The notes below the pieces were generated by a model, which made no database searches, was not told the origin of the DNA, and saw nothing but the letters and a program-made list of their open reading frames with translations. Below are positions 1-9,952 of a stretch of 64,000 bases of DNA, in pieces (the first letter of the stretch is position 1; each line of letters begins with the position of its first letter). Made by a program: the position numbers and the translations under genes. The stretch is from Noviherbaspirillum pedocola. GTDB taxonomy: Bacteria > Pseudomonadota > Gammaproteobacteria > Burkholderiales > Burkholderiaceae_D. The stretch spans positions 434,001-498,000 of the forward strand of contig NZ_JAEPBG010000002.1 in the NCBI RefSeq assembly GCF_016632335.1, read 5' to 3'.

Positions 1-462
1 GAGAAAACGCATCAGATAGCCGGTGTAGTCCTCCAGACGAAACGCGCCGCAGGCCAGCGGCACGGCGCGCGCATCATGCCAGTCGGTCAGATACACATCG
101 TGGTCGGGCAGCATCGTCAGCACGGTTTCACGCAACTGGCTGGCATAGTGGCCCGACATCGGCGCGACGATCAGCAGCGGCGGCTGCGGCGGGCCGGCCG
201 GCTTGCGAAAATGCAGCAGCGTGCAGAAGGGCTGCGTGTCGACGCCGCATTCCTCCACGCCGAGGTCGCGGCCATCAGCAAGACGCACTCGGTCGATGCG
301 GAAGTCGGGCCGGCGGCGCAGCGCATGGGGAAACAGCAGGCCGAGCGCTCCGGCCAGCCGCGCAAGCGCGGCGGCATCCGGCAGTCCGTGCGCCGCGACG
401 ACTCCCGGTGGCGACGGACGCTGTGGTCCATGTCCGGCATCGGCATCCATGATGAGTTGCAT
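1..462 (-). CDS. phaZ: Intracellular polyhydroxyalkanoate depolymerase, N-terminal part (runs off window)
   Basis: The leftward frame reads without a stop from an ATG at 462 to the window edge, giving 154 codons. Residues around 100-150 contain PMSGHYASQLRETVLTML followed by DHDVYLTDWHDARAVPL, a signature of cytoplasmic PHB depolymerases, which release 3-hydroxybutyrate units from storage granules. The catalytic serine (lipase box) would lie beyond the left edge and cannot be checked. The start is uncertain. ATGs at 462 and 450 are both in frame and neither has a strong ribosome binding site. Genes for the same storage polymer occur elsewhere in the window (bktB at 29348, bdhA at 36465). The family call is firm; the N-terminus is not. 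Confidence 0.8.
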   Translation of the reverse strand, partial: MQLIMDADAGHGPQRPSPPGVVAAHGLPDAAALARLAGALGLLFPHALRRRPDFRIDRVRLADGRDLGVEECGVDTQPFCTLLHFRKPAGPPQPPLLIVAPMSGHYASQLRETVLTMLPDHDVYLTDWHDARAVPLACGAFRLEDYTGYLMRFL

Positions 463-727
463 CGAATGATGTTCAAGCGAAAAACGAACACTCTTTCATG
501 GTGAGATGCGCGGCACAAGCTTGCGCGCGATCGTTTCGCAGCGGTTTGGCCGATGCTTGATCTGCATCAGACAGCACGGCGATAGTGCGCTGCGGGAGCA
601 GGGATGGACGCTCGCCACACCACGACACGTCATCGGCATGGCGGGACGGCAATGCTACGCTCGCCGTGGGTGACAGGAAGGGACGCCCAAGCGTCCACGG
701 CTCCAGGCAGTGCAGCGATTCTCGCGC

Positions 728-1375
728 CTACAGTGCCGGCACCAGGCGGCGCACGCTTTCGGCGATCTCGTCCAGCGTGGCCAGCGTGCGGACAAAGCGT
801 TGGCGCTCGCGCCGGCCGCGACGTTCCAGGTCCATGCCGAAAGGGTCCAGCCCGAGCAGGCGTATGCCTGGCTGTTGCAGCCCGGCCAGTTCCTGCAGCA
901 GAGCGGCTTCCTCGGCCAGCGACAGCGCCGGTGCCGTCGGCCATTCGGTGCCGTCCAGCCATCCCATCTGGCCAAAGCCCGCGATGTAGCGCGCGCGTTT
1001 GGGCGTGAACAGGTAGAAATCGAAATCGGCGAGCGCGAGATAGGTCTCCGCGTCGGGCTGGTAACGCAGATAGCGCTGCACCAGCGCTGGCTCGGCGGCA
1101 ATGCGCTGCACGTCGCCAGTCAGCGTCAGGCGGGTTGCTTGTGCCACCGGCTGCACGTCATTGGTGATCAACAGGCTGGCGCGCGCATCGGCGGCGAGAT
1201 TCTTCGCATGCTCGGCCAGGCGGCTGGCGAGAAACACTGGCCGATGGCCCGCGTCCGGCATGAAAGGCAGTGCAGTGGCGAAGGGATAGCCGGGCGCATC
1301 CAGCGCGTGCGTGGCCAAGGCCGCGGACGGTGCGGAATGCAGCAAATGAATGACTTGGTCGGGGGCGATCTTCAT
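728..1375 (-). CDS. hugZ: HugZ-family FMN-binding split-barrel protein
   Basis: This 215-aa protein has the pyridoxamine 5'-phosphate oxidase-like split-barrel fold of the HugZ group. The visible pattern is an N-terminal helix (APDQVIHLLHSAPSAALATHA), then GYPFATALPFMPD, LAEHAKNLAADARASLLI, and a C-terminal FDFYLFTPKRARYIAGFGQM segment where HugZ proteins bind haem. Characterised HugZ proteins degrade haem or help use it as an iron source. The substrate here is inferred from family only. The start at 1375 is preferred over an upstream methionine at 1465 because homologous sequence begins at MKIAPDQV. It appears to be transcribed alone. No haem-uptake genes lie nearby. Confidence 0.75.
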   Translation of the reverse strand: MKIAPDQVIHLLHSAPSAALATHALDAPGYPFATALPFMPDAGHRPVFLASRLAEHAKNLAADARASLLITNDVQPVAQATRLTLTGDVQRIAAEPALVQRYLRYQPDAETYLALADFDFYLFTPKRARYIAGFGQMGWLDGTEWPTAPALSLAEEAALLQELAGLQQPGIRLLGLDPFGMDLERRGRRERQRFVRTLATLDEIAESVRRLVPAL

Positions 1376-1669
1376 GAGTGACGAAAGAGGTTCGGTGAAC
1401 AATTGATGAGTCTGAAAGCCATCATTGTGACGGCATTTGCTGATGTGCCGCAGCGCATTGTGCAAGCGCGTTGAGTACCGATATCGTTACCGATTGGTCG
1501 ATAAAAAGGCATCAAAGTTCGATTGATGTCACTGATTGACACCTTGCGCACATGGCCAGCAATCCACTCTCTGCCCGTGTCATCACCGCTGTGCCACCGC
1601 TTATTGTCGCGGGTTACCGTCGGCCCGTGGGCATTCGAGCCCGGCTGTCTTTTCATCGAACGAGGCACC

Positions 1670-4600
1670 ATGTCTTTTCCCAGCTCCACCAGTAATCTGC
1701 CCCCCACATCCACCAACACTCCGCCCTCCACGCCGCATGCGCGCGGCGTCCATCCTTATCCGCACGTCCCGGCAGCCAATCAAGCCCTGCCCAGTGTGAC
1801 TGTTTTCTCTGACGACAGCCGCGGCTTCGGCCTGTTGAACGATGCAAGCCAGGACAAAGATCTCTCGCCAGAGGCATGTTCCCGTGCCATCGAGGCGCTG
1901 AGCGACTGCGTGGAATTGCTGAACCGCTCCAGCCAGCCCGACCTTGCGCAAGACATTGCGCTTTTCACGCGCATCAAGGTGACGCAAGCCGAAATCGAGG
2001 CCGCCTTGTTGATGGATGCGGACGCGCTGGCGCTGTGGAGGTTGCGCGAGGCGCTGCAGCGCTTCCTGCCGCGGCTGGCAAGGGACTTTGCCGAACCGGA
2101 TGCCCGCGATGCCCACGGCGTGGACTTGATGAAGTTTCTCGAGCAGGAAGATGTACGCACGCTGTGCCATGGCCTGTCCGTGTGCGCCAGCCCCTCGGCC
2201 GGCATGCTGTTCGACCCGGATGCGCGGAAGTTCTTGCGCCCCGCGCTGCAGCAGATCACCGACAGGCTGCTCGAGCGCGCCGTGGAGATCGGCTTTCCGG
2301 AAGAGGTCAGCGCGAATGGCACAACGCTGGACATCCTGAACTGGGTCAGTCGCGCGCTCAAGCACAACATGATCAAGGCAAGCGATGCCATCCGCACGGC
2401 GTTTGCGCTGGCACTGCCGCTGCTGAAAGCCTGGATAGGCGAGAGCAGAACCGATTCTGCTTCGTCATCGAAGGCGCCGTATCTGAGATCCCATCAGCTG
2501 GCCAAGTGTGCGGTGCAGATTGACACAATGCTCAATTTCAGTCTGATCGAACTCGACGACGAGCATCGCCGGACGCTTGCGGAGTGCGTGATTGCGCTGT
2601 GCGAGGCGAGGATCCGAACGTATCTGACGAAGCGGCCGAGCGACAGCGTGACCATCACCAGCATCGGCAACCTTGGCCAAGGACTTGCTCGAAGCCGGCA
2701 TTCTGAATCCTGCCGAGCCGAAGCACCTGGAAGCGCTGGCCGGCGCCACGGAGATGATGAGCTGCATACCGCGCATAGACCTGCTGTCAGGCGACTGCCG
2801 CACGCTGTCGAACGCGTGCAATTTTCTGCGCGTGGTGGAGGAACATGGCGTGCCGGGCATGCCTGGCTTTGCGCGGTACCTGAGGCAATGGAATGCGAGC
2901 TGCAACGGCTTCATCGATACGCTGGCGTCGCAGGCATTCGCGAGAGCATGGCCAAGCGCACAGGCGGCGTCGAACCTGATCAGCTTTGTCAAATGCCGGT
3001 GCAAGGTCTTGCAGAAGCAAGGCGCGGACAATGAACAGTTCGACCTGGTGCGTAGCGCGGCGCAACGCCTGGGGCAGCGTATCGTCGAACTCGGCGGCAA
3101 ATCTTTCGATACCAGGGAGGCGATAGGGGGCTGTTGTCGGGGCTGGCGTATCTGCTGGAAGCGCGGGTAATGGCGGACACGCAGAAGCTGCGCGCTGTGA
3201 TTGCGCAAGTGATGAAGCAGCTGGGCAGCGCGGGGAAGAAGTTCAAGGATGAAGAGTCGCGGCGCACGCTGCTGCCGGCGCTGCTGCGCCTGGAAGCGAT
3301 CACGCTGGACGAAGCGCAGCCGGTGCTGGCGCGGCTGCTGGGGACAGCGGCATCGAGCTCGGGAAGGTACACGCTGCAGGACCTGCAGCGGGCAAGCCGG
3401 GCGCTGGGGGTGGAGGACGAGCCGGTTGCGGCATTGGCGCAGGGGTCATCGGCGCCGACCTCGACCGCATCGAGTGCATCGCTTTCATCGACCTCGTCGA
3501 CCTCACTGCTAGTGCCCTCGGAAGCGACTGTCACGCCGGCGCCGCGCCCGGGCTATACGCGCATCGTCGAAGCGCCCGTATCGTCGGGCATGACAGGCAG
3601 GCCTGTACCGAGTACCTCGCGCAAGATGAACAGCGACTGGCAGCAAGCGCAGAAAACCATCAAGCCCGGCCGGCCCGCGCCGGTCCTGAGCAGTGCGCCG
3701 GTTGTGGTCACTGCAGCGCAAGAAGAAACGTCAGCGGCAAGCCAGGGAAAATCGGCTGCCACGACGAGCTCAAACGCCACGTGGAATACGAAGAACACGG
3801 CGACACAGGGTGCCACGCCATTTGCTACCGCATCGGGCGCAAGCGCGTCACCGCAGGATATGGGCAAGGGCAAGCCCGGGCAGGCGCAAGCCTCGCCGGC
3901 CGGCAACGATGGCGGGCAGAAGAACCGCAAGGATGACACAGGCGCGTCCAAAAAAACGAAGGGCAAGGCAAACGTCAAAGCGGCGACGCCGAAGCAGCAG
4001 TGGTTTGCGCTGATCAAGGATGCAGGCGCGTTGCAGGACTTGAAGCGGCTGGCAACCGACCCCGCGGTGCTCAATGCGCGGGACGGAGCAGGCAAGCAGC
4101 AGCGCGGCGGGCTGTTTCATGCGCTGGTTGCCGGAAGGAGTGACGTGGTGGCATGGCTGATGGCGCCGGAGACGGGATATCGACTGGAGCAAAAGGTCGG
4201 CCCGCTGCTGAACGCGGTATGCGAAGTCATAGACCTGGTGGGCGACGCGCAGCTGCAGGCGATTGCCTGCTTCATTGATAGTCTGAATACGACGGCGAGC
4301 GCCGAGCTCAGCACGTTCTTCAAGGAGCGCCCCGCCTTGATTGCCGGTGTGCAGAATCTGCTGAAAAAAAGGGGCTGGTCGCCGCCGGACCGGCGCAAGC
4401 GGATGCGGCATCAAACGGTGGCATAAAGGGCAAGGCCAGGAAGGCGCCTCCCAGCGAAAAGCTGCATCAAGCAGACAGGCGCGGCGACACCGCGCTGGTT
4501 TCCGCTTGCAAAAATGGACGCCTCGATGTGGTACAGCGGCTGTTGAAGGAAGGGGCGCGGGTAAATCAGGTCGATGCAGACCACGGCACTGCACTGATAG

Positions 4601-4818
4601 TCGCTTGCCAAAACGGTCATCTCGCCATCGTGCAGGCGCTGCTGCGCTCGGGGGCGCAGGTGGATAAGGTGAATGCGCATGGCACCAACGCGTTGATAAT
4701 CGCTGCCCGAGAGGGCCATGCCGACATCGTGCGAGCGCTACACCAGGCGCTAAAGCAAGCGCGGGCAACGCCGAGCCAGGCGAATGTAGAGGCGCCGCAA
4801 TCTCCTTCCGGGGAATGA
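1670..4818 (+). pseudogene. Ankyrin-repeat effector-like gene interrupted by three frameshifts
   Basis: One continuous protein of about 1040 aa can be followed across three reading frames. The start at 1670 (MSFPSSTSNLPP) follows a GAGG site. The first segment runs to about 2672 and has a Ser/Thr/Pro-rich N-terminus and a helical region. An extra base near 2670-2673 shifts reading to IGN-LAKDLLEAGILNP. At the G5 run 3126-3130 it shifts back to LLSGLAYLLEARVM, leading into a Ser/Ala/Thr/Lys linker (about 3400-3990). At the A7 run 4373-4379 a third shift opens the C-terminus, which carries ankyrin repeats such as DTALVSACKNGRLDVVQRLL and HGTALIVACQNGHLAIVQALL. A disordered N-terminus, helical body and ankyrin tail suggest a secreted or host-directed protein, but no secretion signal is proven. 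It is either a decayed gene or a sequence with run-length errors. Confidence 0.7.
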
Positions 4819-4910
4819 CAAGATCGTAGCGGATGAGCTTATTGCCGTGCTCGAGCGTCCTCGACTTTTCGACTCACGCTACGTGGTTTCCTAAGACTCC
4901 TGCCTTGAGC

Positions 4911-5345
4911 TCAGGACCGGTCCGGCTCGGACGGCGTGGAAATCTCGGACAGCGTGCGGTCGACCTCGGCCGAGTGCTTGGTCGCAAGGTCCCCGAGCGC
5001 GACGATGCCGATCAGCTTGCCGGTGCTGCGGTCCATCACCGGCATGCGCCTGATCTGCGCATCGCGCATGATGTCCATCACCTCATTGACTTCCTGGTCG
5101 GCAAAGCAATAGTGCATGCTTGCGCTCATCACCTCCTCGACCCGGGTCGAGCCAGGCGCCTTGCCCACGGATGTGGCGCGCACCGTGATGTCGCGGTCCG
5201 TGACCAGGCCGACCAGGCGGTCGCCCTCGCATACCGGGATCGAACCGACGTTGCGTTCATTCATGATGCGCGCGGCTTCCTGGATGCTGGCGCCGGGCGC
5301 GATCGTGGTCACGTCCGGGGTCATGATGTCCGAGATGTGTTGCAT
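4911..5345 (-). CDS. Two-CBS-domain protein
   Basis: This 144-aa protein consists almost entirely of a tandem CBS pair. The first domain (about residues 8-62) contains DIMTPDVTTIAPGASIQEAARIM and RLVGLVTDRDITVR. The second (about 72-128) contains EEVMSASMHYCFADQEVNEVMDIM and LIGIVALGDLA. CBS pairs bind adenosine nucleotides and usually regulate a partner protein. No catalytic domain is fused here, so the partner is unknown. It ends a leftward group with the methyltransferase upstream, 35 bp away. The start ATG at 5345 follows an AAAGGAAA purine-rich site. Confidence 0.9.
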   Translation of the reverse strand: MQHISDIMTPDVTTIAPGASIQEAARIMNERNVGSIPVCEGDRLVGLVTDRDITVRATSVGKAPGSTRVEEVMSASMHYCFADQEVNEVMDIMRDAQIRRMPVMDRSTGKLIGIVALGDLATKHSAEVDRTLSEISTPSEPDRS

Positions 5346-5380
5346 GCTGTTTTCCTTTCAGGGGGTGAGCGGTGCTCGGA

Positions 5381-5977
5381 TCAGGCGAAACGCAGTCGTA
5401 GCGCGCGTATCTTCCAGCGCACGCCGCGCTGCGGGTTTTCGACGATGTCTTCATCGACGACGCTAGAGCGCGCAAGCAGCGCTTGCCAAATGTCTTCGTG
5501 ATGCTCGCCATACATCGAGACGATCAGCAGCGCGTTTGCAGTCATGTTCCCGGCCGCGCATTTGTCGACGATGGCCAGCGGATCAGCAAAGCAGTACAGG
5601 GTTTCATTGAACACGACCGCATCGTAGCGGCCGGGCAGGCCTTGCGCGGCATAGTCGCACTGCGCGAAATGCGCGTCGGGATGGCGCGCCGCGGCTTGTT
5701 CCACGGCGCTCTGCGCCAGGTCGATACCCTTGTAGCGTGATGGCACGATGCCGACTTCGCGCCGCAGGTAGTCGAGCAGGATTCCCGTGCCGCAGCCGAT
5801 GTCGAGCAGCGCACCGTGCGGAACATGGCGCTGGCAGAAGCGTGCGATCGCCAGGTAATGGCCGGCTTCATCGGCGCCAGCAAGGTAATCCCAGGCGCCG
5901 CTGGCGTATTGGTTTTCCCAGACATCGCGCTCGGCCGGCGCGCCTTTCGGGCGGGTGGTGTTCGGTTCATTGCGCAT
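5381..5977 (-). CDS. Class I SAM-dependent methyltransferase
   Basis: This 198-aa protein carries the class I methyltransferase motif I LLDIGCGTGILLDYL at about residues 57-71. Motif II-like YKGIDLAQSAVEQA follows, then FAQCDYAAQGLPGRYDAVVFNETLYC, which corresponds to the acidic motif and motif IV. The substrate cannot be told from the sequence. It lies between a CBS protein and a glycosyltransferase/PIG-L pair, all leftward. This resembles clusters that modify a sugar or glycoconjugate, so methylation of a cell-surface or small-molecule glycan is a reasonable inference. A 136-bp gap separates it from the upstream glycosyltransferase, so cotranscription is possible but not certain. Confidence 0.85.
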   Translation of the reverse strand: MRNEPNTTRPKGAPAERDVWENQYASGAWDYLAGADEAGHYLAIARFCQRHVPHGALLDIGCGTGILLDYLRREVGIVPSRYKGIDLAQSAVEQAAARHPDAHFAQCDYAAQGLPGRYDAVVFNETLYCFADPLAIVDKCAAGNMTANALLIVSMYGEHHEDIWQALLARSSVVDEDIVENPQRGVRWKIRALRLRFA

Positions 5978-6113
5978 CGCATTTCCGGACAGTGGCTATG
6001 GGCAGTGGACAAGCGCCATGGCTATCGGGTTCGCGCAAAGGCCAGGGCAGGCGATACGCCGCAAAGTCGTGGTGCGGCATGACATCGGAAGCATGTGGCG
6101 GAAAGATCCGGAA

Positions 6114-6983
6114 TCAGTGATGCAGCCGCCGGAACCAGTACGCCGCCTCGCCCGGAATTACCCGACGCCGCTTCAGCACCCAAGGCAATTCGCGCAGCGC
6201 GCCGCCGAGCGCCGGCAGCAGCACCGGCCGCGTGCTCGGCAGGCGCAGAATGCGCCGCGTCTCGGCCAGCGCGGTGCGCCATGGCAGGCGCATCCACGCC
6301 ACCCACAGCGCGTTGCGGGCGAGATAGTGATTGCGCTTGACGCGGTCGCGCACCGGCGAAGGATGATGATGCACCCGCAACTGCGGCGCATACACGACGC
6401 ACCATCCGGCCGCGATCAGGTCCAGCGTCAGCAGCGCTTCTTCGCAGCCGATGAAAAACTTCGGCTCATAGCCGCCGGCATCGATGAAGGCGGCGCGACG
6501 CATCACCGAAGCGCCGGCCATGAAGCCGAGCAGGGCGCGTCCCGGCAAGCCGTCCGAAGGCAGCGGACTTCGCGCCATCACCATGCAGGCCGGGTCCTCG
6601 CGCTCTTCCGGGCCAACCAGGATGCATGCCGACAGCACCGCGATGCGCGCATGCGCCTCCAGCAAGGCCACTGCCCGCGGCAGCGAGCCCGGCGACCACC
6701 AGGTGTCGTCGTCACAGAAAGCGATATAGGGTGTGCGCGCCTGACGCACGCCGGCATTGCGCGCCGCAGCGCCGATGTTTTGCGCCAGCCGGATCAGCGC
6801 GACTTCGGGGAAGGCATCACGCACCATCGCATCGGTGCCGTCGATGGAGGCATTGTCGACAACGATCAGCGCCGGCCGCTCGGGCAGCGCCAGCATGCGC
6901 TCCAGGGTGCGGCGCAGCTCGACCGCGCGGTTGAAGGTCAGGATGATGACCGTGAGCCGGCTCGACAATGACGTCGGCATCAT
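6114..6983 (-). CDS. Family 2 glycosyltransferase
   Basis: This 289-aa protein has a GT-A fold family 2 pattern: LTVIILTFNRAVELRRTL at the N-terminus, then VVDNASIDGTDAMV, NIGAAARNAGVRQA and the metal/nucleotide-binding acidic cluster FCDDDTWWSPG at about residues 83-93. The later EPKFFIGCEEALLTLDL segment is where the catalytic acid is expected. It transfers an activated sugar to an unknown acceptor and shows no membrane segments. The start at 6983 overlaps the stop of the upstream PIG-L gene by four bases (ATGA), which indicates translational coupling and supports joint action on one glycan or glycolipid. Confidence 0.87.
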   Translation of the reverse strand: MMPTSLSSRLTVIILTFNRAVELRRTLERMLALPERPALIVVDNASIDGTDAMVRDAFPEVALIRLAQNIGAAARNAGVRQARTPYIAFCDDDTWWSPGSLPRAVALLEAHARIAVLSACILVGPEEREDPACMVMARSPLPSDGLPGRALLGFMAGASVMRRAAFIDAGGYEPKFFIGCEEALLTLDLIAAGWCVVYAPQLRVHHHPSPVRDRVKRNHYLARNALWVAWMRLPWRTALAETRRILRLPSTRPVLLPALGGALRELPWVLKRRRVIPGEAAYWFRRLHH

Positions 6984-7684
6984 GTCCCCTGCGCGGGCAG
7001 GTCTTCCAGGCGCCAGAAGCATTCCGGCGCGAAGGCGTCGGCATGACCATCGCGCAGCCTGGCCGCTAGTGCGCGCAACTGGCTGGCATAACAAGCGATC
7101 GCTGCTTCCTTGACGGGTGCGGCATCCGCATCGGGCCGGCTCGGCAGCGGCGTGGCTTGCACACCGATATCGATGAGGCGCGCCAGACGCCGCTGCAGGA
7201 AACCGGCGATGCGTCGGTAATGCGCCTCTTCATACATGCGCCAATCAAGCTCGGGCAAGCGCTTCCTGACGAGCAGCGCGGCTTCATGCGCGATCACATG
7301 GTCCGAGTGAAACAGGCCCGCTGGCAGAAGAACGGTGTTCGGCGCGAACTCGCGCACCGCGTCTTCCAGCGCGGCTGCCACCGCATCGGCCGTCGGCGTG
7401 TCGCCGTATTGGCTGTCGAGGAAGTCGAGCTGCATCGGCTTGGCCGCAAGAATCTTCAATGCCGCGACATCCTCGGCGCGCCGCGCAAGCATTGCTGCTC
7501 CAGCGCTGGCAAAGCCTGAACGCGCGTCCCAATCGGTTTGCATCGCGGTATCGCGCGGCGTGCCGGCGAAGATGGTTACCACCGCCGCGCGCGGCGCACG
7601 CCATATCGCTCCGGCGCAGGAGAGCGCCGCATCGTCGAGATGGGGCGAAATCACAAGCAGGTCTTGCTCGGGATGTTCAGGCAT
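6980..7684 (-). CDS. PIG-L family zinc-dependent N-deacetylase
   Basis: This 234-aa protein has the two zinc-binding motifs of the PIG-L/LmbE family: SPHLDDAALSCAG at about residues 13-25 and the later HSDH at about 127-130. Members remove N-acetyl groups from N-acetylglucosamine-type sugars in glycolipids, mycothiol-type thiols or antibiotics. The gene is translationally coupled to the glycosyltransferase at 6114-6983, so a deacetylated sugar may be the donor product or acceptor. It is the first gene of the leftward group. The true substrate is unknown. Confidence 0.88.
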   Translation of the reverse strand: MPEHPEQDLLVISPHLDDAALSCAGAIWRAPRAAVVTIFAGTPRDTAMQTDWDARSGFASAGAAMLARRAEDVAALKILAAKPMQLDFLDSQYGDTPTADAVAAALEDAVREFAPNTVLLPAGLFHSDHVIAHEAALLVRKRLPELDWRMYEEAHYRRIAGFLQRRLARLIDIGVQATPLPSRPDADAAPVKEAAIACYASQLRALAARLRDGHADAFAPECFWRLEDLPAQGT

Positions 7685-7810
7685 GGACTCTCATGGAATT
7701 CGCTGACGGGGAGGGAAGCGCCACCCGCACGCGGCGGGCGAAGCGCAGGCATCACATGGCATCTCGCCTGCGGCCGCATGCGCAGAGACGCCTGCGGCCG
7801 CACCGTCGGC

Positions 7811-9433
7811 TTACTTGGCGCCGGCGGTTTCGCCGATCTCGGCGTCTTGCGCCGTTGCTGTCGAGGTTTCGGCACGGCCATCGGTATAGGTCGCGGCATT
7901 GCGCAGTTGTCCCGGCGCCGGCTTGCCCTGCAGCGGCGGCAAAGCCTTGGCCCGTTCGAGATCGATGCCGGCGATCTCGGCCACACGGCGGCCATAGTCG
8001 GGATCGCAATGCCACAGGTGCCAGACCATGCGCAGCTGGATAGGCTCCGGACATTGCTTCAGGTCGCCGCCGACGTTGGCCACCAGTTCGTCGCGCTCCC
8101 ACTCCTCGAAAGTGCGATAGCGTTCGCCAGCCTGGCGGTAGTCATCCTGGGTGCGCGAAGTCTGGTAACGGCCGAGATGGCCTTCCACATACTGGTGATA
8201 TTCCTTCGCGGGCTTCTCGGCTTCGCGCAGGCCGCCCAGGCTGCTGGGCTCGTAATTGATGTGCCTGTTGCCGGCATCGGCGTCGACGTAATACGCCATC
8301 TGGCCATCGCGCTGATTGGTCATGGCGCGCGCCTTGTCCTGCGGCGCATTGATCGGCAGTTGCAGATAGTTGGGGCCGACGCGGTAGCGCTGCGTATCCG
8401 AATACGACAGGGTGCGGCCCTGCAGCATCTTGTCGTCCGAGAAGTCAACGCCTTCCACCAGCACGCCGGTACCGAAGGCGGACTGCTCGGTCTCGGCGAA
8501 GACATTCTCCGGATTGCGGTCCAGCACCATGCGGCCCACTGGCAGCAGTGGAAATTTGTCCTCAGGCCAGCGCTTGGTGTCGTCCAGCGGATCGAAGTCG
8601 AGTTCCGGATGGTCATCGTCGCTCATGATCTGCACGCAGAACTCCCATTCCGGAAAGTCGCCGCGCTCGATCGCTTCATACAGGTCCTTGGTCGCGTGGC
8701 CGACATCGCCGGCCTGGATCTCGGCAGCCTGCGCCGCGGTCAGATTGCGCACCCCCTGTTTCGGCTGCCAGTGGAACTTCACCAGGTGCGCCACGCCCTG
8801 GTCATTGACCAGCTTGTAGGTGTTCACGCCGGCGCCTTCCATCTCGCGGTAATTCGCCGGTATGCCCCAGGGGCTCTTGACCCAGGTCACCATGTGCAGG
8901 GCTTCCGGCGTCTGCGACACGAAGTCATAGAAGCGCCACGGTTCCTGGCGGTTCGTCACCGGGTCCGGCTTGAAGGCATGGATCATGTCGGGAAACTTGA
9001 TCGCATCGCGGATGAAGAAGATCTTCAGGTTATTGCCGACCAGGTCCCAGTTGCCATCCACGGTCTTGAGCTTGACCGCGAAGCCGCGCGGATCGCGCGC
9101 GGTCTCGGGCGAATCCTTGCCGCCGATCACGGTGGAAAAGCGCACGAACACGGGCGTGCGCACGCCGGTCTCGTTCAGCACCCGCGCGCAGGTATATTTC
9201 GATGCCGGCTCATTGCCGATCCGGCCGTAGGCTTCGAAATAGCCATGCGCGCCCGTGCCACGCGCATGCACCACGCGCTCGGGAATGCGCTCGCGGTCGA
9301 AGTGGGTGATCTTTTCGATGAACTGGTAATTCTCCAGCGTGGCCGGGCCGCGCTCGCCGACGCTGCGCATGGCCTGGTTGTCTCGCACCGGATGGCCCTG
9401 GCGCGTGGTCAGGGTGGATTTTTCATTGCTCAT
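7811..9433 (-). CDS. Monofunctional haem catalase
   Basis: This 540-aa haem catalase breaks hydrogen peroxide into water and oxygen. The distal histidine lies in [15 protein letters not shown], the distal asparagine in [15 protein letters not shown], and the proximal tyrosine in [17 protein letters not shown]. The catalase core is followed by an immune-responsive-type C-terminal segment ([22 protein letters not shown]) and a short Ala/Thr tail. The length sits slightly above the usual 480-510 aa of small-subunit catalases and well below the 750-aa large-subunit class, so the flavodoxin-like C-terminal domain is absent. It has no signal peptide, so it is cytosolic. The start at 9433 follows a GAGGTTTCC site. 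Confidence 0.95.
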   Translation of the reverse strand: MSNEKSTLTTRQGHPVRDNQAMRSVGERGPATLENYQFIEKITHFDRERIPERVVHARGTGAHGYFEAYGRIGNEPASKYTCARVLNETGVRTPVFVRFSTVIGGKDSPETARDPRGFAVKLKTVDGNWDLVGNNLKIFFIRDAIKFPDMIHAFKPDPVTNRQEPWRFYDFVSQTPEALHMVTWVKSPWGIPANYREMEGAGVNTYKLVNDQGVAHLVKFHWQPKQGVRNLTAAQAAEIQAGDVGHATKDLYEAIERGDFPEWEFCVQIMSDDDHPELDFDPLDDTKRWPEDKFPLLPVGRMVLDRNPENVFAETEQSAFGTGVLVEGVDFSDDKMLQGRTLSYSDTQRYRVGPNYLQLPINAPQDKARAMTNQRDGQMAYYVDADAGNRHINYEPSSLGGLREAEKPAKEYHQYVEGHLGRYQTSRTQDDYRQAGERYRTFEEWERDELVANVGGDLKQCPEPIQLRMVWHLWHCDPDYGRRVAEIAGIDLERAKALPPLQGKPAPGQLRNAATYTDGRAETSTATAQDAEIGETAGAK

Positions 9434-9626
9434 GGAAACCTCGCTTGCATGGGGTATTGAGGAAGCTCAGATTTCGATGGGACTGTTCCGGATTGGTTCA
9501 TATGTGGCAATGCTGCTGATGCGCGCCAGGGGTACGATCCGCTCAAATCGGCGTTTTCGAAGGCCCGTTACTGCAGAGTGCGCGTGCTAGCATCGCCGCT
9601 GCTTAACGTTTCAAGGGAGGATAAGC

Positions 9627-9821
9627 ATGGCAACAATACGTGTGGCGCCTAACGAAGTGCAGGTCGACGACATCATCTATACCTTCGAAAGTTCGGGCGT
9701 GGCCGATGAATTCGAAGCCTGTGTGGCCACCGTCGATGTCGGGCATTGCGAGACGCAGTGCGTTCCGGTTGGCAAGCGCGATGCGGGAATGCCGCCGGTT
9801 GCCGAGTTTCCGGTGGATTGA
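9627..9821 (+). CDS. 64-aa conserved-looking hypothetical protein
   Basis: This short ORF begins seven bases after a near-perfect ribosome binding site (AAGGGAGG). The product has an acidic, soluble composition and no signal peptide or membrane segment. It contains two cysteines in HCETQC and a third nearby (EACVATVDVGHC), a spacing that could bind a metal or form a disulfide. It lies alone, divergent from catalase and followed directly by a GTAGGG palindrome. I do not recognise a family. The strong site and sensible composition make it more likely real than a chance ORF. Confidence 0.6.
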   Translation: MATIRVAPNEVQVDDIIYTFESSGVADEFEACVATVDVGHCETQCVPVGKRDAGMPPVAEFPVD

Positions 9822-9855
9822 GTCGGCGCAGGAAATATTCCGTTTCGCCGCGTCG

Positions 9856-9916
9856 CGTAGGGCCTGCTCCGCCCACGCGTCTTTTCGATGGCCGCGTGGG
9901 CGGAGCAGGCCCTACG
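9856..9916. repeat. GTAGGG palindrome, B...B' form
   Basis: Perfect 24-bp inverted arms (9856-9879 and 9893-9916) flank a 13-base loop. Each arm begins CGTAGGGCCTGCTCC and ends GCCCACGCG. It belongs to the same family as the elements at 12260, 17697 and 29219, but both arms are of the B type (GGCCTGCTCC core). It lies between the 64-aa gene and the end of the RecD-like helicase gene. Confidence 0.9.
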
Positions 9917-9952
9917 AAGAGCGATCCTTCCCCGACACTTTCCCCTGTCCAG

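Noticed and set aside
4373-4379. Programmed frameshifting at the A7 run in the ankyrin gene
   Set aside because: The frame does not place the A run in the usual X-XXY-YYZ slippery arrangement, and two other frame breaks in the same gene have no slippery signal, so decay or sequence error is simpler.
7538-9460. A long rightward ORF opposite the catalase
   Set aside because: It is the antisense shadow of a clearly real catalase gene in high-GC DNA, and its product has no family pattern.
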